Positions 7,425 to 16,044 are shown, numbered from the stretch's first letter. The stretch: DNA of 33,642 nt from Terriglobales bacterium (GCA_035567895.1 DATMPC010000046.1:1-33642); one strand, 5' to 3'. Numbers and translations are program-made. Notes: generated by a model not told the origin, from the letters alone.

Positions 7425-7658
7425 CGTTCATGCTGGCTCAGGCAGAGAGGTGTCGTTCTTCGCTGGCTTAAGAGCCGCCTGTCGGTCGATTGCCAAACTC
7501 CCATACCCTTCCTCTTTGCTACGACGCAATGGGCGACAGTGTCAATCGTTTTGTTCTTCATTCGGGCAGATAACAACAAACCTTGCCTGCAGCCGCTCTA
7601 GCCTCGCCGGGAGAACTGGAAGATAGGGACAGGACGCTGTGGCTTAATGCGAGCCAGT

Positions 7659-7675
7659 GATACATTTTTTGTATC
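7659..7675. promoter_or_regulatory. Palindromic operator candidate upstream of the AraC gene
   Basis: GATACA-TTTTT-TGTATC is a perfect inverted repeat centred about 50 bp before the AraC-family ATG. Its position suits autoregulation or control by another repressor. There is no direct evidence of binding. Confidence 0.4.
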
Positions 7676-7717
7676 GCCAGTGGTCCAAGCTGAATCGCTA
7701 GCAGCGAAAGCAAGATC

Positions 7718-8548
7718 ATGCCTGAATTTTCCATTGACTCTCTGCTGCAGACTCAGACTGTTTCGGTCCGGGACGTGTACTGCCAGGGCACCTGCCGGCA
7801 CCAAAGCGCAGAAGAGTGGGCCACATCTACGCATCTGGTGTTCCCGTACCGCGGCGTCTATGTGCGGCATCTGGGGCATGACCAGGCCGTTGCCGAGGCC
7901 AATCAAGTGCTGTTTTTCAATGTTGCCGAGAGCTATCGGGTCAGCCACCCCGTTGCTGGCGGCGATGCCAGCCTGACGCTGGTAATCAGCGAGCCGCTGC
8001 TACACGAAATCGCGCCACGGACTCTTCTATACGACGGCGCAGCATTGGGGTTTCGGCACCAGGGTCTGCGGATTGACGCGCGGACACAAGCGCTTGTGGC
8101 CATGCTGCGGCACAGCCTGCGCCAGAAGATCGCGGAGCCCTTGGAAGCCGAGAGCCTTGCCTTGACCTTGGTGCAACGGGCGCTAGGGCCGCGCACGACC
8201 CACGCGGCAGCCGCCACCGTTGGACGCCGGCGACTGGTAGACCGGGCCAAGCTGGTGTTAACGAGCGATCTAGCCCGGCGCTGGAGCTTGGCCGAAATCG
8301 CCGCCGAGGTGCACTGCTCCCCGGTCTATCTCACGCAGGTCTTCCAGCAAGTGGAAGGTATGCCCTTGTATCGCTACCAGCTGCGGTTACGCCTTGCGCG
8401 AGCGCTGGATCTACTCGCGCAGTATGACGACCTCACCAGCCTAAGCCTGGAGCTCGGCTTCTCCAGCCACAGCCATTTCAGCGCCGCTTTTCGCGAGGCT
8501 TACGGCCGCTCACCCTCAGAGTTCAGGCAGTCTGCCCTGCATCGTTAA
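7718..8548 (+). CDS. AraC-family transcriptional regulator
   Basis: 276 residues. The N-terminal half (about 1-150) is a cupin-like sensing domain without a recognised ligand motif (it includes TCRHQSAEEW and FNVAESYRVSHP). The C-terminal 100 residues carry the two helix-turn-helix units of AraC/XylS proteins: RRWSLAEIAAEVHCSPVYLTQ and LTSLSLELGFSSHSHFSAAFR followed by YGRSPSEFR. The final helix and signature are intact. The ATG at 7718 lacks a strong ribosome site. The gene looks somewhat more GC-rich than its neighbours and stands alone, so recent acquisition is possible. The regulated genes are not evident. Confidence 0.88.
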   Translation: MPEFSIDSLLQTQTVSVRDVYCQGTCRHQSAEEWATSTHLVFPYRGVYVRHLGHDQAVAEANQVLFFNVAESYRVSHPVAGGDASLTLVISEPLLHEIAPRTLLYDGAALGFRHQGLRIDARTQALVAMLRHSLRQKIAEPLEAESLALTLVQRALGPRTTHAAAATVGRRRLVDRAKLVLTSDLARRWSLAEIAAEVHCSPVYLTQVFQQVEGMPLYRYQLRLRLARALDLLAQYDDLTSLSLELGFSSHSHFSAAFREAYGRSPSEFRQSALHR

Positions 8549-8622
8549 GAGCCTTGCTTATTCATAGGCTTGTCTATTTAAGTCAGCCCCAGGCCTGATC
8601 TCTCCGGCATCTCTCGCCGTTC

Positions 8623-8628
8623 TATACT
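8623..8628 (+). promoter_or_regulatory. -10 element of pyrH (leaderless-type)
   Basis: TATACT ends nine bases before the pyrH ATG, with no Shine-Dalgarno sequence between. The expected transcription start would fall at or within a few bases of the start codon. No good -35 hexamer is visible. Confidence 0.5.
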
Positions 8629-8637
8629 GAAATCACA

Positions 8638-9351
8638 ATGGCGACTGTTTTTAAACGCGTTCTTTTGAAGCTGTCTGGAGAGGCCTTGGCCGCCGGCCAG
8701 GGATTCGGGGTCGATGTCACGCGTGTGCACGAAATTGCCGCGGAAATTGCTGATGTTCATTCCCTCCGCGTTCAACTAGCCATTGTGGTAGGGGGCGGCA
8801 ACTTTTTTCGCGGAGTCGCCGAGCAGGCCCGCGATATGGACCGCGTCTCAGCCGATCACATGGGCATGCTGGCGACCATGATCAACGCCCTTGCCCTACA
8901 GGACGCGTTGGAGAAGCAAAATATCCACACCCGCGTGATGTCTGCGATTGAAATGAACCAGGTTGCTGAACCGTTCATCCGTCGACGGGCGATACGCCAT
9001 CTGGAGAAAGATCGCGTTGTAATCTTCGGAGCAGGAACGGGAAATCCGTATTTCTCGACCGATACCGCCGCCTCGCTGCGCGCGATGGAGGTCAAAGCAG
9101 ACGTGATTCTCAAGGCGACCAAGGTTGATGGCATATATGACGCCGATCCATTCCTGGTAAAGGATGCAACGATGTTCCAGCAGATCACGTACATGGAGAT
9201 AATCAAACGCGGCCTGAAGGTGATGGATACGACGGCGATTAGCCTGTGCAAAGACAACAATCTCCCGATGATCATCTTCAACTTGAATAAGCACGGAAAC
9301 ATCCGTCGCGTGATCACAGGCGAAAAGGTGGGATCGCTAGTCTGCGCGTGA
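8638..9351 (+). CDS. pyrH: UMP kinase
   Basis: Essential cytoplasmic enzyme that phosphorylates UMP to UDP with ATP. 237 residues, full length for the bacterial hexameric, amino-acid-kinase-fold type. Motifs: [12 protein letters not shown] at the N-terminus, [10 protein letters not shown] (phosphate loop), [14 protein letters not shown] (UMP contact), [26 protein letters not shown], and [12 protein letters not shown] near the end. It usually sits with rpsB, tsf and frr, but here it stands alone between the AraC gene and a glycolipid-binding-fold gene. Confidence 0.96.
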   Translation: MATVFKRVLLKLSGEALAAGQGFGVDVTRVHEIAAEIADVHSLRVQLAIVVGGGNFFRGVAEQARDMDRVSADHMGMLATMINALALQDALEKQNIHTRVMSAIEMNQVAEPFIRRRAIRHLEKDRVVIFGAGTGNPYFSTDTAASLRAMEVKADVILKATKVDGIYDADPFLVKDATMFQQITYMEIIKRGLKVMDTTAISLCKDNNLPMIIFNLNKHGNIRRVITGEKVGSLVCA

Positions 9352-9466
9352 AGCCCATGCTGTCGAGAACAACGGACGCCGAAAGTATTTTTCTTCGCCA
9401 CTGTAAGTAGCTGACCTGCATCGGCCGGGTATACCCCAGGGTATTTCTGGGCATTGCGGAAAATAA

Positions 9467-10063
9467 ATGCTGGCCTCAAGTCGCTTCCCTTCCTCACCTC
9501 CGGTTACGTTGTTGTGGAAAATGCTGCAGGGTCCGGGCTTGGAGCGCTTCGAGCTACTCCAGGATGCTGAGCGATGGGTTCTCCGCGGCACGATCCTCCA
9601 TCTTCACGACAACCGGCCGCTGGAAGTCCGATATTCGATCGAGTGCGATTCGGGATGGCACACAGTGAATGCCGGGATCGCAGTTCGCGATAGTAATCGC
9701 GAGCGCAGCCTGGCCATCGAGACTGACGGTGGCCGCTGGATCGCGAACGGAGATCCTCAGCGGCAGGTGGATGGCTGCATTGACATCGATTTAGGATGGA
9801 GTCCCTCCACGAATACTCTTCCGATTCGCAGGCTCAATCTTAAGAATGGAACCACCAGCGGTCCCTTGATCGCTGCCTGGGTCAAATTTCCCGAATTAGT
9901 ATTGGAGCCCCTGCCGCAGGGCTATCAGCGAGTGGCTGAGCGTGCTTATCGTTACAGCAGTCGTGGAGGAACATTCGCCGCCAATCTCACGGTCGATGAG
10001 CATGGGCTCGTAGAAGAATATGAAGGCTTCTGGAAGCGGGTGATTCTAGCTGACTCGCATTAG
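9467..10063 (+). CDS. Putative glycolipid-binding family protein (DUF1089-like)
   Basis: 198 residues, probably cytoplasmic (no signal peptide). It matches the small 'putative glycolipid-binding' family: an early LLWKMLQGPGLERFEL, a middle GCIDIDLGWSPSTNTLPIRR with the invariant TNTLPIRRL core, then FPELVLEPLPQGYQR and the C-terminal VDEHGLVEEYEGFWKR. The biochemical role of the family is poorly known; the name rests on a structural resemblance. The ATG at 9467 leaves about 15 poorly conserved residues, so a start slightly downstream is possible. The stop codon lies only two bases before the MITE-like element. Confidence 0.8.
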   Translation: MLASSRFPSSPPVTLLWKMLQGPGLERFELLQDAERWVLRGTILHLHDNRPLEVRYSIECDSGWHTVNAGIAVRDSNRERSLAIETDGGRWIANGDPQRQVDGCIDIDLGWSPSTNTLPIRRLNLKNGTTSGPLIAAWVKFPELVLEPLPQGYQRVAERAYRYSSRGGTFAANLTVDEHGLVEEYEGFWKRVILADSH

Positions 10064-10065
10064 TG

Positions 10066-10359
10066 GAGACGCAGTCTGCTGCAGGGCTGTCCAAATTAGT
10101 CTTAAGGGAAGGGCACCGGCTTCAGCCGTGCCGTTTGAAGTCTCGGATTGATCAGGCTTTAGCCGCTAGGGTTTCTGTTTCTCGATTTAGCTACTAGGTT
10201 TCGGGCAACCGATCTAAGGTTTTCGGTCACGAAGCGGAATCCACCGCAGCGGCTAAAGCCGGATCGATCATGGATTCCGTCTCGGCACGGCTGAAGCCGA
10301 TGCCCCTCCCTAAATCGCTAGATTCCTAATTTGGACAAGCCTGCAGCCTGCTGCGTCTC
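10066..10359. mobile_element. MITE-like nested inverted-repeat element, complete copy
   Basis: The outermost arms are about 34 bp and begin GAGACGCAG; both contain CTGCAGG and TGTCCAAATTAG. Inside them is a second pair (GGCTTCAGCCGTGCCG and its complement, after GGGAAGGGCA / TGCCCCTCCC), and inside that a third pair around GGCTTTAGCCGC. There is no open reading frame for a transposase. A second copy is at 1-235. This is the expected architecture of a miniature inverted-repeat element mobilised in trans. No convincing target-site duplication is visible. It starts two bases after the stop of the preceding gene. Confidence 0.75.
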
Positions 10360-10377
10360 TATAACACAAGCCAAATC

Positions 10378-10836
10378 TCACGCCCGGGCTGCCCCAGCTC
10401 TGGTAAGTCCAAAGGCTGCACGAATACTGGTTCGGCTTAGATATGCAATCATCCACGCGAGCAGCCCAAAACGCAGGAGCCCCAGGACGACCAGGGTGAT
10501 CGGAAGGTAGCGAAACATGTGGGAAAACAATCCGACGTCGAGAACGAACGAGAACAGCGCGAATCCATAGCTGACGAACCAGGCCCATCGTTGCAGTTTC
10601 TGCAACGCGATGCCTATCCAGCAGCAGAGCACCGCCATAACGAGAAAGTACGCAGTCACGACTCCCGGTACATCAAGCAGCAACGCCGGGCCCAAAGAGG
10701 CGGATGGCGTAGCTTCCTCAATAAAGGAGATGAGCAAGGCACGAGCGAAGAGCCATCCGAATAGGGAGATGGTATAGGCGCCGAAGCCGAGGAAGTACAG
10801 AGTCGCAATTACGTTCACGCCAACCGGTCGTTTCAC
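10378..10836 (-). CDS. Four-helix integral membrane protein, function unknown
   Basis: 152 residues from a GTG start (VKRPVGVNVIATLYFLGFG). Four hydrophobic segments are visible at about residues 8-30, 55-78, 84-104 and 110-132, with a basic C-terminal tail. No family is recognised with confidence. The GTG lies two bases after the stop of the upstream gene, so the two are cotranscribed and probably translationally linked. The stop is 18 bp from the MITE-like element. Confidence 0.65.
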   Translation of the reverse strand: MKRPVGVNVIATLYFLGFGAYTISLFGWLFARALLISFIEEATPSASLGPALLLDVPGVVTAYFLVMAVLCCWIGIALQKLQRWAWFVSYGFALFSFVLDVGLFSHMFRYLPITLVVLGLLRFGLLAWMIAYLSRTSIRAAFGLTRAGAARA

Positions 10837-10838
10837 GA

Positions 10839-11756
10839 TTAGGGCTGTGCCTCCTCGACAGAAATAATCTTAGGGTCTCTGCGAAATTTCTTGTAATCGC
10901 TGAACTGAGCCTCCACTTCGAGCCGCATCGTTTTCACCAGGGCGATCCGCGCGTCGAAGCTGATGTGCGCGTGTTGCGGGAGCCAGGCTTCGTTGTTCAC
11001 GAAGGTTTGCTCGAGTTCGATATGGGAACCCGGATGCAAGCGCAACAGAAATCCTCCCCAGGTGATAGTGTCGATCACCTCCGCTTCGAGCCTGAGCCAT
11101 TGGAAATCCTCTTTGCCGATCCACAGCTTCGGACGCAACTTCGGCAATACTCGCGCCGCATTCAACTTTGGCCGAAAAGCTTGGCGAGGCTCTCCGAGTA
11201 GCACGTATGCAGATCGCCCGTTTAGTGTCTCTTCGCCGAGAATGCGGAAATCGTACGCCTCCGGGACTTCCAAAAGAAATGAATGTTCTTCGTGATGGCG
11301 CTTTTCGAAATCGGCCAAGCGCTTGTCACGATCGCCAGGCGACTCCTGCCGGCGCTTGTCCATCGTGTCGTTGAGCTTTTTCTCAACCTTGCGAGCCTCA
11401 GAATCGGACAGCGGCTGATCGTTGCGCTTGATCAGGTGAGCGTAGGGCTGGCCATAAAGGAAGATGATCTCTTCGGTTTCAGATTTCGCGGACTTGACGC
11501 TGCCGTTGGAGTTCAACTCACGCTGCTCGATGCGCTGCACAAAGGTGTAGTTTGTTTCCTTTTTCCAATTGTTGAGGTCGTGTTCCATGGCACGACGAAC
11601 GATCTCTTTTGGGGAAGGAACAGAAACCGAAGCCTGAAGAGCTTGCTTATTCTGGTCCTGCGACAGGGCGACGCCGACTAGTACCAGAGTGAGAGTGGTG
11701 ATTATGGACGCGGGCGGGTTCAGCTTTGCGTTCGAAGGTTCCCGAATAGTTAGCAA
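10839..11756 (-). CDS. Secreted/periplasmic protein, LolA-like in style, function unknown
   Basis: About 305 residues. A hydrophobic signal segment (IITTLTLVLVGVALS) is followed by a charged helical region rich in Glu/Lys/Arg (about 60-150) and a beta-rich C-terminal half with LNGRSAYVLLGEPR, KLRPKLWIGKEDFQWLRLEAE and HIELEQTFVNNEAWLP. This layout (helical part, then paired strands) recalls outer-membrane lipoprotein-sorting-like folds common in acidobacteria, but that is an impression only. The start is a TTG at 11756, the only in-frame start before the signal; no strong ribosome site. A TATGAT -10-like hexamer lies at 11783-11788 on the reverse strand. Confidence 0.65.
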   Translation of the reverse strand: MLTIREPSNAKLNPPASIITTLTLVLVGVALSQDQNKQALQASVSVPSPKEIVRRAMEHDLNNWKKETNYTFVQRIEQRELNSNGSVKSAKSETEEIIFLYGQPYAHLIKRNDQPLSDSEARKVEKKLNDTMDKRRQESPGDRDKRLADFEKRHHEEHSFLLEVPEAYDFRILGEETLNGRSAYVLLGEPRQAFRPKLNAARVLPKLRPKLWIGKEDFQWLRLEAEVIDTITWGGFLLRLHPGSHIELEQTFVNNEAWLPQHAHISFDARIALVKTMRLEVEAQFSDYKKFRRDPKIISVEEAQP

Positions 11757-12105
11757 GAGAGAGCTCAGTCGAGGCTTACTGAATCATACCTTTTGGCGAA
11801 GTGCCGACGCGAAGATTACCGATCCTGGCTTGAACTTGCGCGTTAGAATCACATTCGAATTCCCGCATTCGCAAGGCAAGCTTCGATGGCGGCCGGGCCA
11901 CGAACTCCGAGTTACCTTCGGCTCCTCCTAATTTTCTTAGCGACGCCAAAGGCGAGACGCCGACCATCACGCCCAGGAGCGGCATCTTCTCCGTCGAGTG
12001 GCCTGCGACGGAGAGCGTGTCAAATCACTTGCTGTTCAGCAGCTCCGGCGAGTTGTTCCGGACGTTACCGATCACACCAGCTTCAATCCGTGGATGCAAG
12101 TGCGG
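11757..12105. other. Intergenic stretch without recognised gene
   Basis: 349 bp. Short open frames exist on both strands but none has a recognisable motif or ribosome site. Only the TATGAT promoter-like hexamer at 11783-11788 (reverse strand) stands out. Confidence 0.5.
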
Positions 12106-12544
12106 CTATTTGTTGGCGGTCTGATTTGGCAGCTCTGCTCGGCGCTTTATCTTGTGCTGGATCTGCTCTTCGGACAGGATGGGTGCGAAGTCTTCCATCT
12201 CAAAGACCTGGCGGATTTCGACTTTCGTAGTCGCCGGCGCTGCAGTTGGGGCCACGCTTGACCCACTCGATGGCCTCTTCGAGGGACTTGACCTGCAAGA
12301 TCGAGAAGCCAGCGACGAGCTCCTTGGCCTCGGTGAAGGGGCCGTCGACGACGGTACGAGACTTGCCAGAGAATTTGACGCGTGCGCCTTTGGAGCTGGG
12401 ATGGAGGCCATCGAGGGCGAGCAGGACGCCAGCCTTGATGAGTTCTTCGTTGTACTTGCCCATCTCGGCCATGAGCTGTGGATCGGGGAGGGCGCCTTCT
12501 TTTTCTGACTCTGCGGTTGCTTTGACGATGACCATGAATCGCAT
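12106..12544 (-). pseudogene. DGPF/YCII-family gene with a frameshift
   Basis: The first part (12544 down to about 12250) encodes MRFMVIVKA...KYNEELIKAG, HPSSKGARVKFSGK, VVDGPFTEAKELVAGF and EEAIEWVKRGP, the full DGPF/YCII-related domain. The expected tail, KVEIRQVFEMEDF plus about 25 residues, continues in a different frame to a stop at 12106. One extra base in the G4 run at 12248-12251 (C4 on the coding strand) would explain the shift; without it the protein reads ...KRGPTAAPATTKVEIRQVF. A good ribosome site AAAGGAG precedes the ATG. The family is often linked to ECF sigma factors, though none is adjacent here. A true mutation, an assembly error or slippage cannot be told apart. Confidence 0.8.
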
Positions 12545-13192
12545 TGCGAAATCTCCTTTGGGTTGAGCGATGGTTGGGTGGCTTGTTTTCGAGTTTAGCT
12601 ATTTGTTGGCTAACCGGTGAACTCACATTGAGAGCGCAGTTGGATCGCTGTTGGTCGCTTTCGTACTGGCTCTCTGCTGATACGTCGAACCGGGTGTAGC
12701 CCGAATCGACATGAGAACGGAATTTAATTTATTTTTTCGGGGAGACGCAAGGATGGTCTAAATTACGGATTTTATTGAGGCAGGTTGAGCATGTGGTTTA
12801 GTTCTTCGCGGTTGGGGCCGTGGCCTGAACTGTCCGAACTCTTCGGCCAACTTCTGCATGAGGTAGCCACTCTGTCGCATCCCGATTGGTTGAGGCATCA
12901 CTAGACATCCGTCATAACCCCCCAAAAAAGCTGCTTTATCAAAGTTAGTTTATTAGCGTTCGAGAAGCACCGGTAACCGCAGCCACCAGAGCCACGATTA
13001 AAACAAGAGAAAGGGGACGGTTACAGGTGAAGACGCAAGCTTGCGCGTGACAGATCGCCACCGGGCAGGCCGGACTCAACGCAATTCCCCAGTTAGAGCC
13101 AAGAACGCCACAGGAATCGGCCAAAGCCCACCCGTTTAGGACCAGGCACTGCTTCGCTCCGCGCTCTAATGACTGAATTGCGAGGTGAAGCG
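12545..13192. other. Intergenic stretch without recognised gene
   Basis: About 650 bp. It holds an AT-rich patch (12720-12740), a 37-codon open frame from an ATG at 12791 with a weak ribosome site and no similarity I recognise, and a perfect 12-bp palindrome CGCAAGCTTGCG (13034-13045). No supported gene. Confidence 0.5.
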
Positions 13193-14536
13193 ATGACAAC
13201 AGATGTTAAGACAATCATTGTCGGAGGTGGACAGGCTGGGCTTTCGGTCAGCTATTACCTGACGCAGCAAGGACGTCCGCACGTCGTGTTGGAACAGGCG
13301 CCGGCGGCGGCCAACGTCTGGCGCAATCGGCGCTGGGATTCGTTCACTCTGAATACGCCGAATTGGCAATCGGCTTTGCCGGGAGCGGAGCGTCCGGGCA
13401 GTGATCCCGATGGCTTTCTCTCGCGCGAGGAAATCGTTGCGTATTTCGAAGACTACGTGAAGCGATTCCGCCTGCCTGTGGGCTACGGCATACGGGTCAA
13501 CTCGGTCGAGCAGGACCAAACTGGGAACGGCTTCGTGGTACGTACGAGCGCCGGCAGTTTCGCGGCCGACAACGTGGTGATGGCGACGGGTCTGCATCAG
13601 TTCCCCCGCATACCGCCGTTCAGCCGTCATTTTCCGGCATCGATCAGGCAGATGCACTCCGACCACTACCGCAATCCGCAGTCGTTGCCTGTGGGTTCGG
13701 TGCTGGTAGTGGGAAGCGCTCAATCGGGCGCACAGATCGCTGAAGAATTGAATCAGGCGGGCAGAAAGGTGTACCTCTCCACCTGCAGCGTGGGACGCAC
13801 ACCGCGCCGCTATCGCGGCAAAGATGCGAACTGGTGGCTCCATCAAATGGGTGTCTACAGACGCACTGTGGATCAACTGCCGTCGCCAAAGGCGAAGTTT
13901 GGCGGCTGGCCGCACATTTCAGGGCAAAACGGCGGTCACACTTTGAGCCTTCACCAATTTGCGCGTGACGGCATGGTGCTGCTGGGGCGTGCGCAAGGCG
14001 TGCATGGCGAGCACCTGATTCTCTCTCCAGATCTGAAAGAGAACCTGGCAATGGCCGACAAGTTCGAAGCCGACTTCGTGAAGCGCGTCGATGAGTTCAT
14101 CGCGGCGAACCATATCGACGCGCCGCGAGAGACTCTGCCTGTACTTCGAGACGGATATGAGTCGGGCGATCCCGCCGAACTCAATGTGCGCAAAGCGGAC
14201 ATCACGACCGTGATCTGGGCGACGGGCTACAAGTTCGATTTCTCCATGGTGCGCTTTCCCGTTTTGGATAGCGATGGATACCCGATCCAGAAACGCGGCG
14301 TCACTGCTTTTCCAGGCCTCTACTTCGTAGGATTACCCTGGCTTCACAATGCCAAATCGGGATCGCTGTTCGGGCTGGAAGAGGATGCAGGACACGTTGC
14401 CGCCGCGATCGTCCATCGCACCAGCCGTGCAACCTCGGAGAGCGCAGGAGTTTCCGCCCAGGATGAAGATGAAAAGGTCAAAGGCGGGAACTCGGCGGCC
14501 GAAACAAACTATCGCGTCGCGAACTCCTCCTGGTAG
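13193..14536 (+). CDS. Flavin-containing monooxygenase (CzcO/FMO-like)
   Basis: 447 residues, cytoplasmic. The N-terminal FAD-binding Rossmann motif is IIVGGGQAGLSVSYYL; the second, NADPH-binding motif is VLVVGSAQSGAQIAEEL (about residue 165-181). NVWRNRRWDSFTLNTPNW and the late IWATGYKFDFS are typical of the family, as is FPGLYFVGLPWLH near the end. Such enzymes oxygenate soft nucleophiles or carbonyls (N-hydroxylation or Baeyer-Villiger type); the substrate is unknown. The start at 13193 follows GAGGTG; an in-frame ATG eight codons earlier is less likely. The last 28 bp overlap the converging ene-reductase gene. Confidence 0.88.
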   Translation: MTTDVKTIIVGGGQAGLSVSYYLTQQGRPHVVLEQAPAAANVWRNRRWDSFTLNTPNWQSALPGAERPGSDPDGFLSREEIVAYFEDYVKRFRLPVGYGIRVNSVEQDQTGNGFVVRTSAGSFAADNVVMATGLHQFPRIPPFSRHFPASIRQMHSDHYRNPQSLPVGSVLVVGSAQSGAQIAEELNQAGRKVYLSTCSVGRTPRRYRGKDANWWLHQMGVYRRTVDQLPSPKAKFGGWPHISGQNGGHTLSLHQFARDGMVLLGRAQGVHGEHLILSPDLKENLAMADKFEADFVKRVDEFIAANHIDAPRETLPVLRDGYESGDPAELNVRKADITTVIWATGYKFDFSMVRFPVLDSDGYPIQKRGVTAFPGLYFVGLPWLHNAKSGSLFGLEEDAGHVAAAIVHRTSRATSESAGVSAQDEDEKVKGGNSAAETNYRVANSSW

Positions 14537-15627
14537 GCGGGATAGTCGGTATAGCCTTCGTCGTCGCCGCCGTAGAACGTTCGCTTGTCGGCAACGGCGA
14601 GTGGCCAGTTGTTTTTCAGGCGTGCGGGCAGATCCGGATTCGAGATGAAGAGAGTTCCGAAGCCGAACAGGTCGGCAACGTCTTCTTCGAGTAGCTGCTC
14701 GGCGATCGTCTTGTTGAGGTCGCCGGTGAGAATGATCGTCTGACCAAACGTTTTGCGGAGCTTGGTGAGAAAGTTGTCGGGCACCACGGGCGCCGGATCG
14801 AGTTGGCTTCCGCGCACAACATGGATGTAAACCCCGTGGCGCTTCTTCAGCTCCTCTGCCAGGTAGAGAAATGTCTCCTCGACCTTGGGATCGGGCTTCA
14901 TGTCGTTGAAGCTGCCGTACGGCGCGATGCGCACTCCAACGCGCCTCGCGTCCAGTACATTCGCGACTACATCGAACGCTTCCAGCAGGAGTCGCGTCCG
15001 GCTCTCCTTCGACTGCGGGCCATACTCGTCGGTACGTTCGTTGATGACTGAGTTCAAGAATTGGTCGAAGAGGTATCCGTTGGCTCCGTGGATTTCGACT
15101 CCATCGAATCCGGCAGCCTTTACGTTGTGTGCGGCACGCTCGAAGTCGTCGATGATCTGCCTGAGCTCCTCTTTCGTGGCGATGCGCGGCTTGCTTACGG
15201 GAACATTCGCCGGCTTGCCCTGCTGATCGAGAGCGAACGAAAGACTCCCCTGAGCCGCCTTCTCGGTGGAACTCACAGGAGCCTGCCCATCCGGCTGGAG
15301 CGTGTTGTGAGAGATGCGTCCCACGTGCCACATCTGCAGAAAGATTTTGCCGTCGGCATGGTGTACCGCGTCAACAACCCGCTTCCAGCCTGCTGTCTGC
15401 AACGGAGTGTAGATGCCGGGAGTCCACAGGTAGCCCTGACCTTGCTGTGAAACCTGAGTGGCTTCGCTCACAATGAGCCCCGCACTGGCGCGCTGCCGGT
15501 AGTACTCCGCATTCAATTCGCGCGGCGCTTCACCCTTCCCGGAACGGGAGCGAGTCAAAGGCGCCATGATGATGCGGTTCTTAAGCATGATCGGACCGAG
15601 CTGGTAGGGGTCGAATAGCGATTTCAT
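14509..15627 (-). CDS. Old Yellow Enzyme family ene-reductase (NemA-like)
   Basis: 372 residues, FMN-dependent TIM-barrel oxidoreductase that reduces activated C=C bonds of enals, enones, nitro esters or maleimides using NAD(P)H. N-terminus LFDPYQLGPIMLKNRIIMAPLTRSR; the substrate-anchoring pair is His180/Asn183 in HGANGYLFDQFL with Tyr185; Thr25 tunes the flavin; FGTLFISNPDLP near residue 320 closes the barrel. Length and motifs fit the classical class. GGAAGAG precedes the ATG. Its 3' end overlaps that of the monooxygenase by 28 bp, so transcripts would form a short antisense overlap. Confidence 0.93.
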   Translation of the reverse strand: MKSLFDPYQLGPIMLKNRIIMAPLTRSRSGKGEAPRELNAEYYRQRASAGLIVSEATQVSQQGQGYLWTPGIYTPLQTAGWKRVVDAVHHADGKIFLQMWHVGRISHNTLQPDGQAPVSSTEKAAQGSLSFALDQQGKPANVPVSKPRIATKEELRQIIDDFERAAHNVKAAGFDGVEIHGANGYLFDQFLNSVINERTDEYGPQSKESRTRLLLEAFDVVANVLDARRVGVRIAPYGSFNDMKPDPKVEETFLYLAEELKKRHGVYIHVVRGSQLDPAPVVPDNFLTKLRKTFGQTIILTGDLNKTIAEQLLEEDVADLFGFGTLFISNPDLPARLKNNWPLAVADKRTFYGGDDEGYTDYPAYQEEFATR

Positions 15628-15756
15628 ATCTCTTCCACTACTTGGATTCTACGAGCCCGGGATTCGATGCGCGGAGGCAAGCTGTTCGCGTTTGGCGTTG
15701 GCGTGCCGGGAGAGCATAACTGAGACCGGGCAGCGCTGAATCATAACGATGCGTTG

Positions 15757-15939
15757 CTAACCACGGCGCTTTCCGTCCTTTCGACTAGGCTTGTCTTTCA
15801 ATTCTTCAGCCTTTTCGACAACCTTGTCCGCTGTCTCCTGTACTTTATCGATCTGCTTCTTGGTTTTTAAAGACTGCTTCGCTAACTGGTCGGTTTGCTG
15901 CTTGAGACGATCTATCGAGGCTGGTTTTATCTCTGTCAC
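15757..15939 (-). CDS. Small lysine-rich coiled-coil protein
   Basis: 60 residues from a GTG at 15939 (VTEIKPASIDRLKQQ). Almost the whole chain is a charged helix with hydrophobic residues every three to four positions (LKQQTDQLAKQSLKTKKQID, then KVVEKAEELKD), ending in a strongly basic tail. No family known to me. A GAGGG lies about ten bases upstream. It may be a histone-like or stress-associated peptide, but this is a guess; the reading frame itself could be fortuitous. Confidence 0.5.
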   Translation of the reverse strand: MTEIKPASIDRLKQQTDQLAKQSLKTKKQIDKVQETADKVVEKAEELKDKPSRKDGKRRG

Positions 15940-16015
15940 ATCGTTCCGCCCTCAAACGCGGCGTCACAGAGCATGACACGAAGCACTGGAGAATGCGAGT
16001 CTCGGCAAGTAAATC

Positions 16016-16044
16016 AAAAAAGCAGGCCGCCCGCCGCAACCTGC
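16016..16044 (-). terminator. Weak intrinsic terminator of the secreted low-complexity gene
   Basis: On the reverse strand GCAGG (16040-16044 side) pairs with CCTGC next to T6, just after the stop at 16050. The stem is only five pairs with a large GC-rich loop. Confidence 0.45.

Larger units (their letters stand above)
7255..7717. other. Divergent intergenic region between maf and the AraC gene
   Basis: 463 bp without a credible gene. It contains the phased CAGGGA motifs (7309-7424) and a short palindrome (7659-7675), which are listed separately. Confidence 0.7.

Noticed and set aside
11998-12261. Forward-strand frame of 87 codons near the DGPF gene
   Set aside because: It overlaps the recognisable tail of the DGPF gene on the other strand and has no motif.
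12791-12904. 37-codon open frame starting MWFSSSRLGPWPE
   Set aside because: Only a weak ribosome site and no recognised similarity; noted but not supported as a gene.
13034-13045. Perfect 12-bp palindrome CGCAAGCTTGCG
   Set aside because: A single short palindrome about 150 bp upstream of the monooxygenase start, with no second copy; chance cannot be excluded.
12945-13199. 84-codon reverse-strand frame with a hydrophobic end
   Set aside because: No ribosome site, cysteine-rich odd composition and no similarity; it overlaps the start of the monooxygenase gene.
14333-15331. 332-codon reverse-strand frame overlapping the ene-reductase
   Set aside because: It is another frame of the same region; the ene-reductase motifs lie in the chosen frame and this one is Arg-rich low-complexity sequence.
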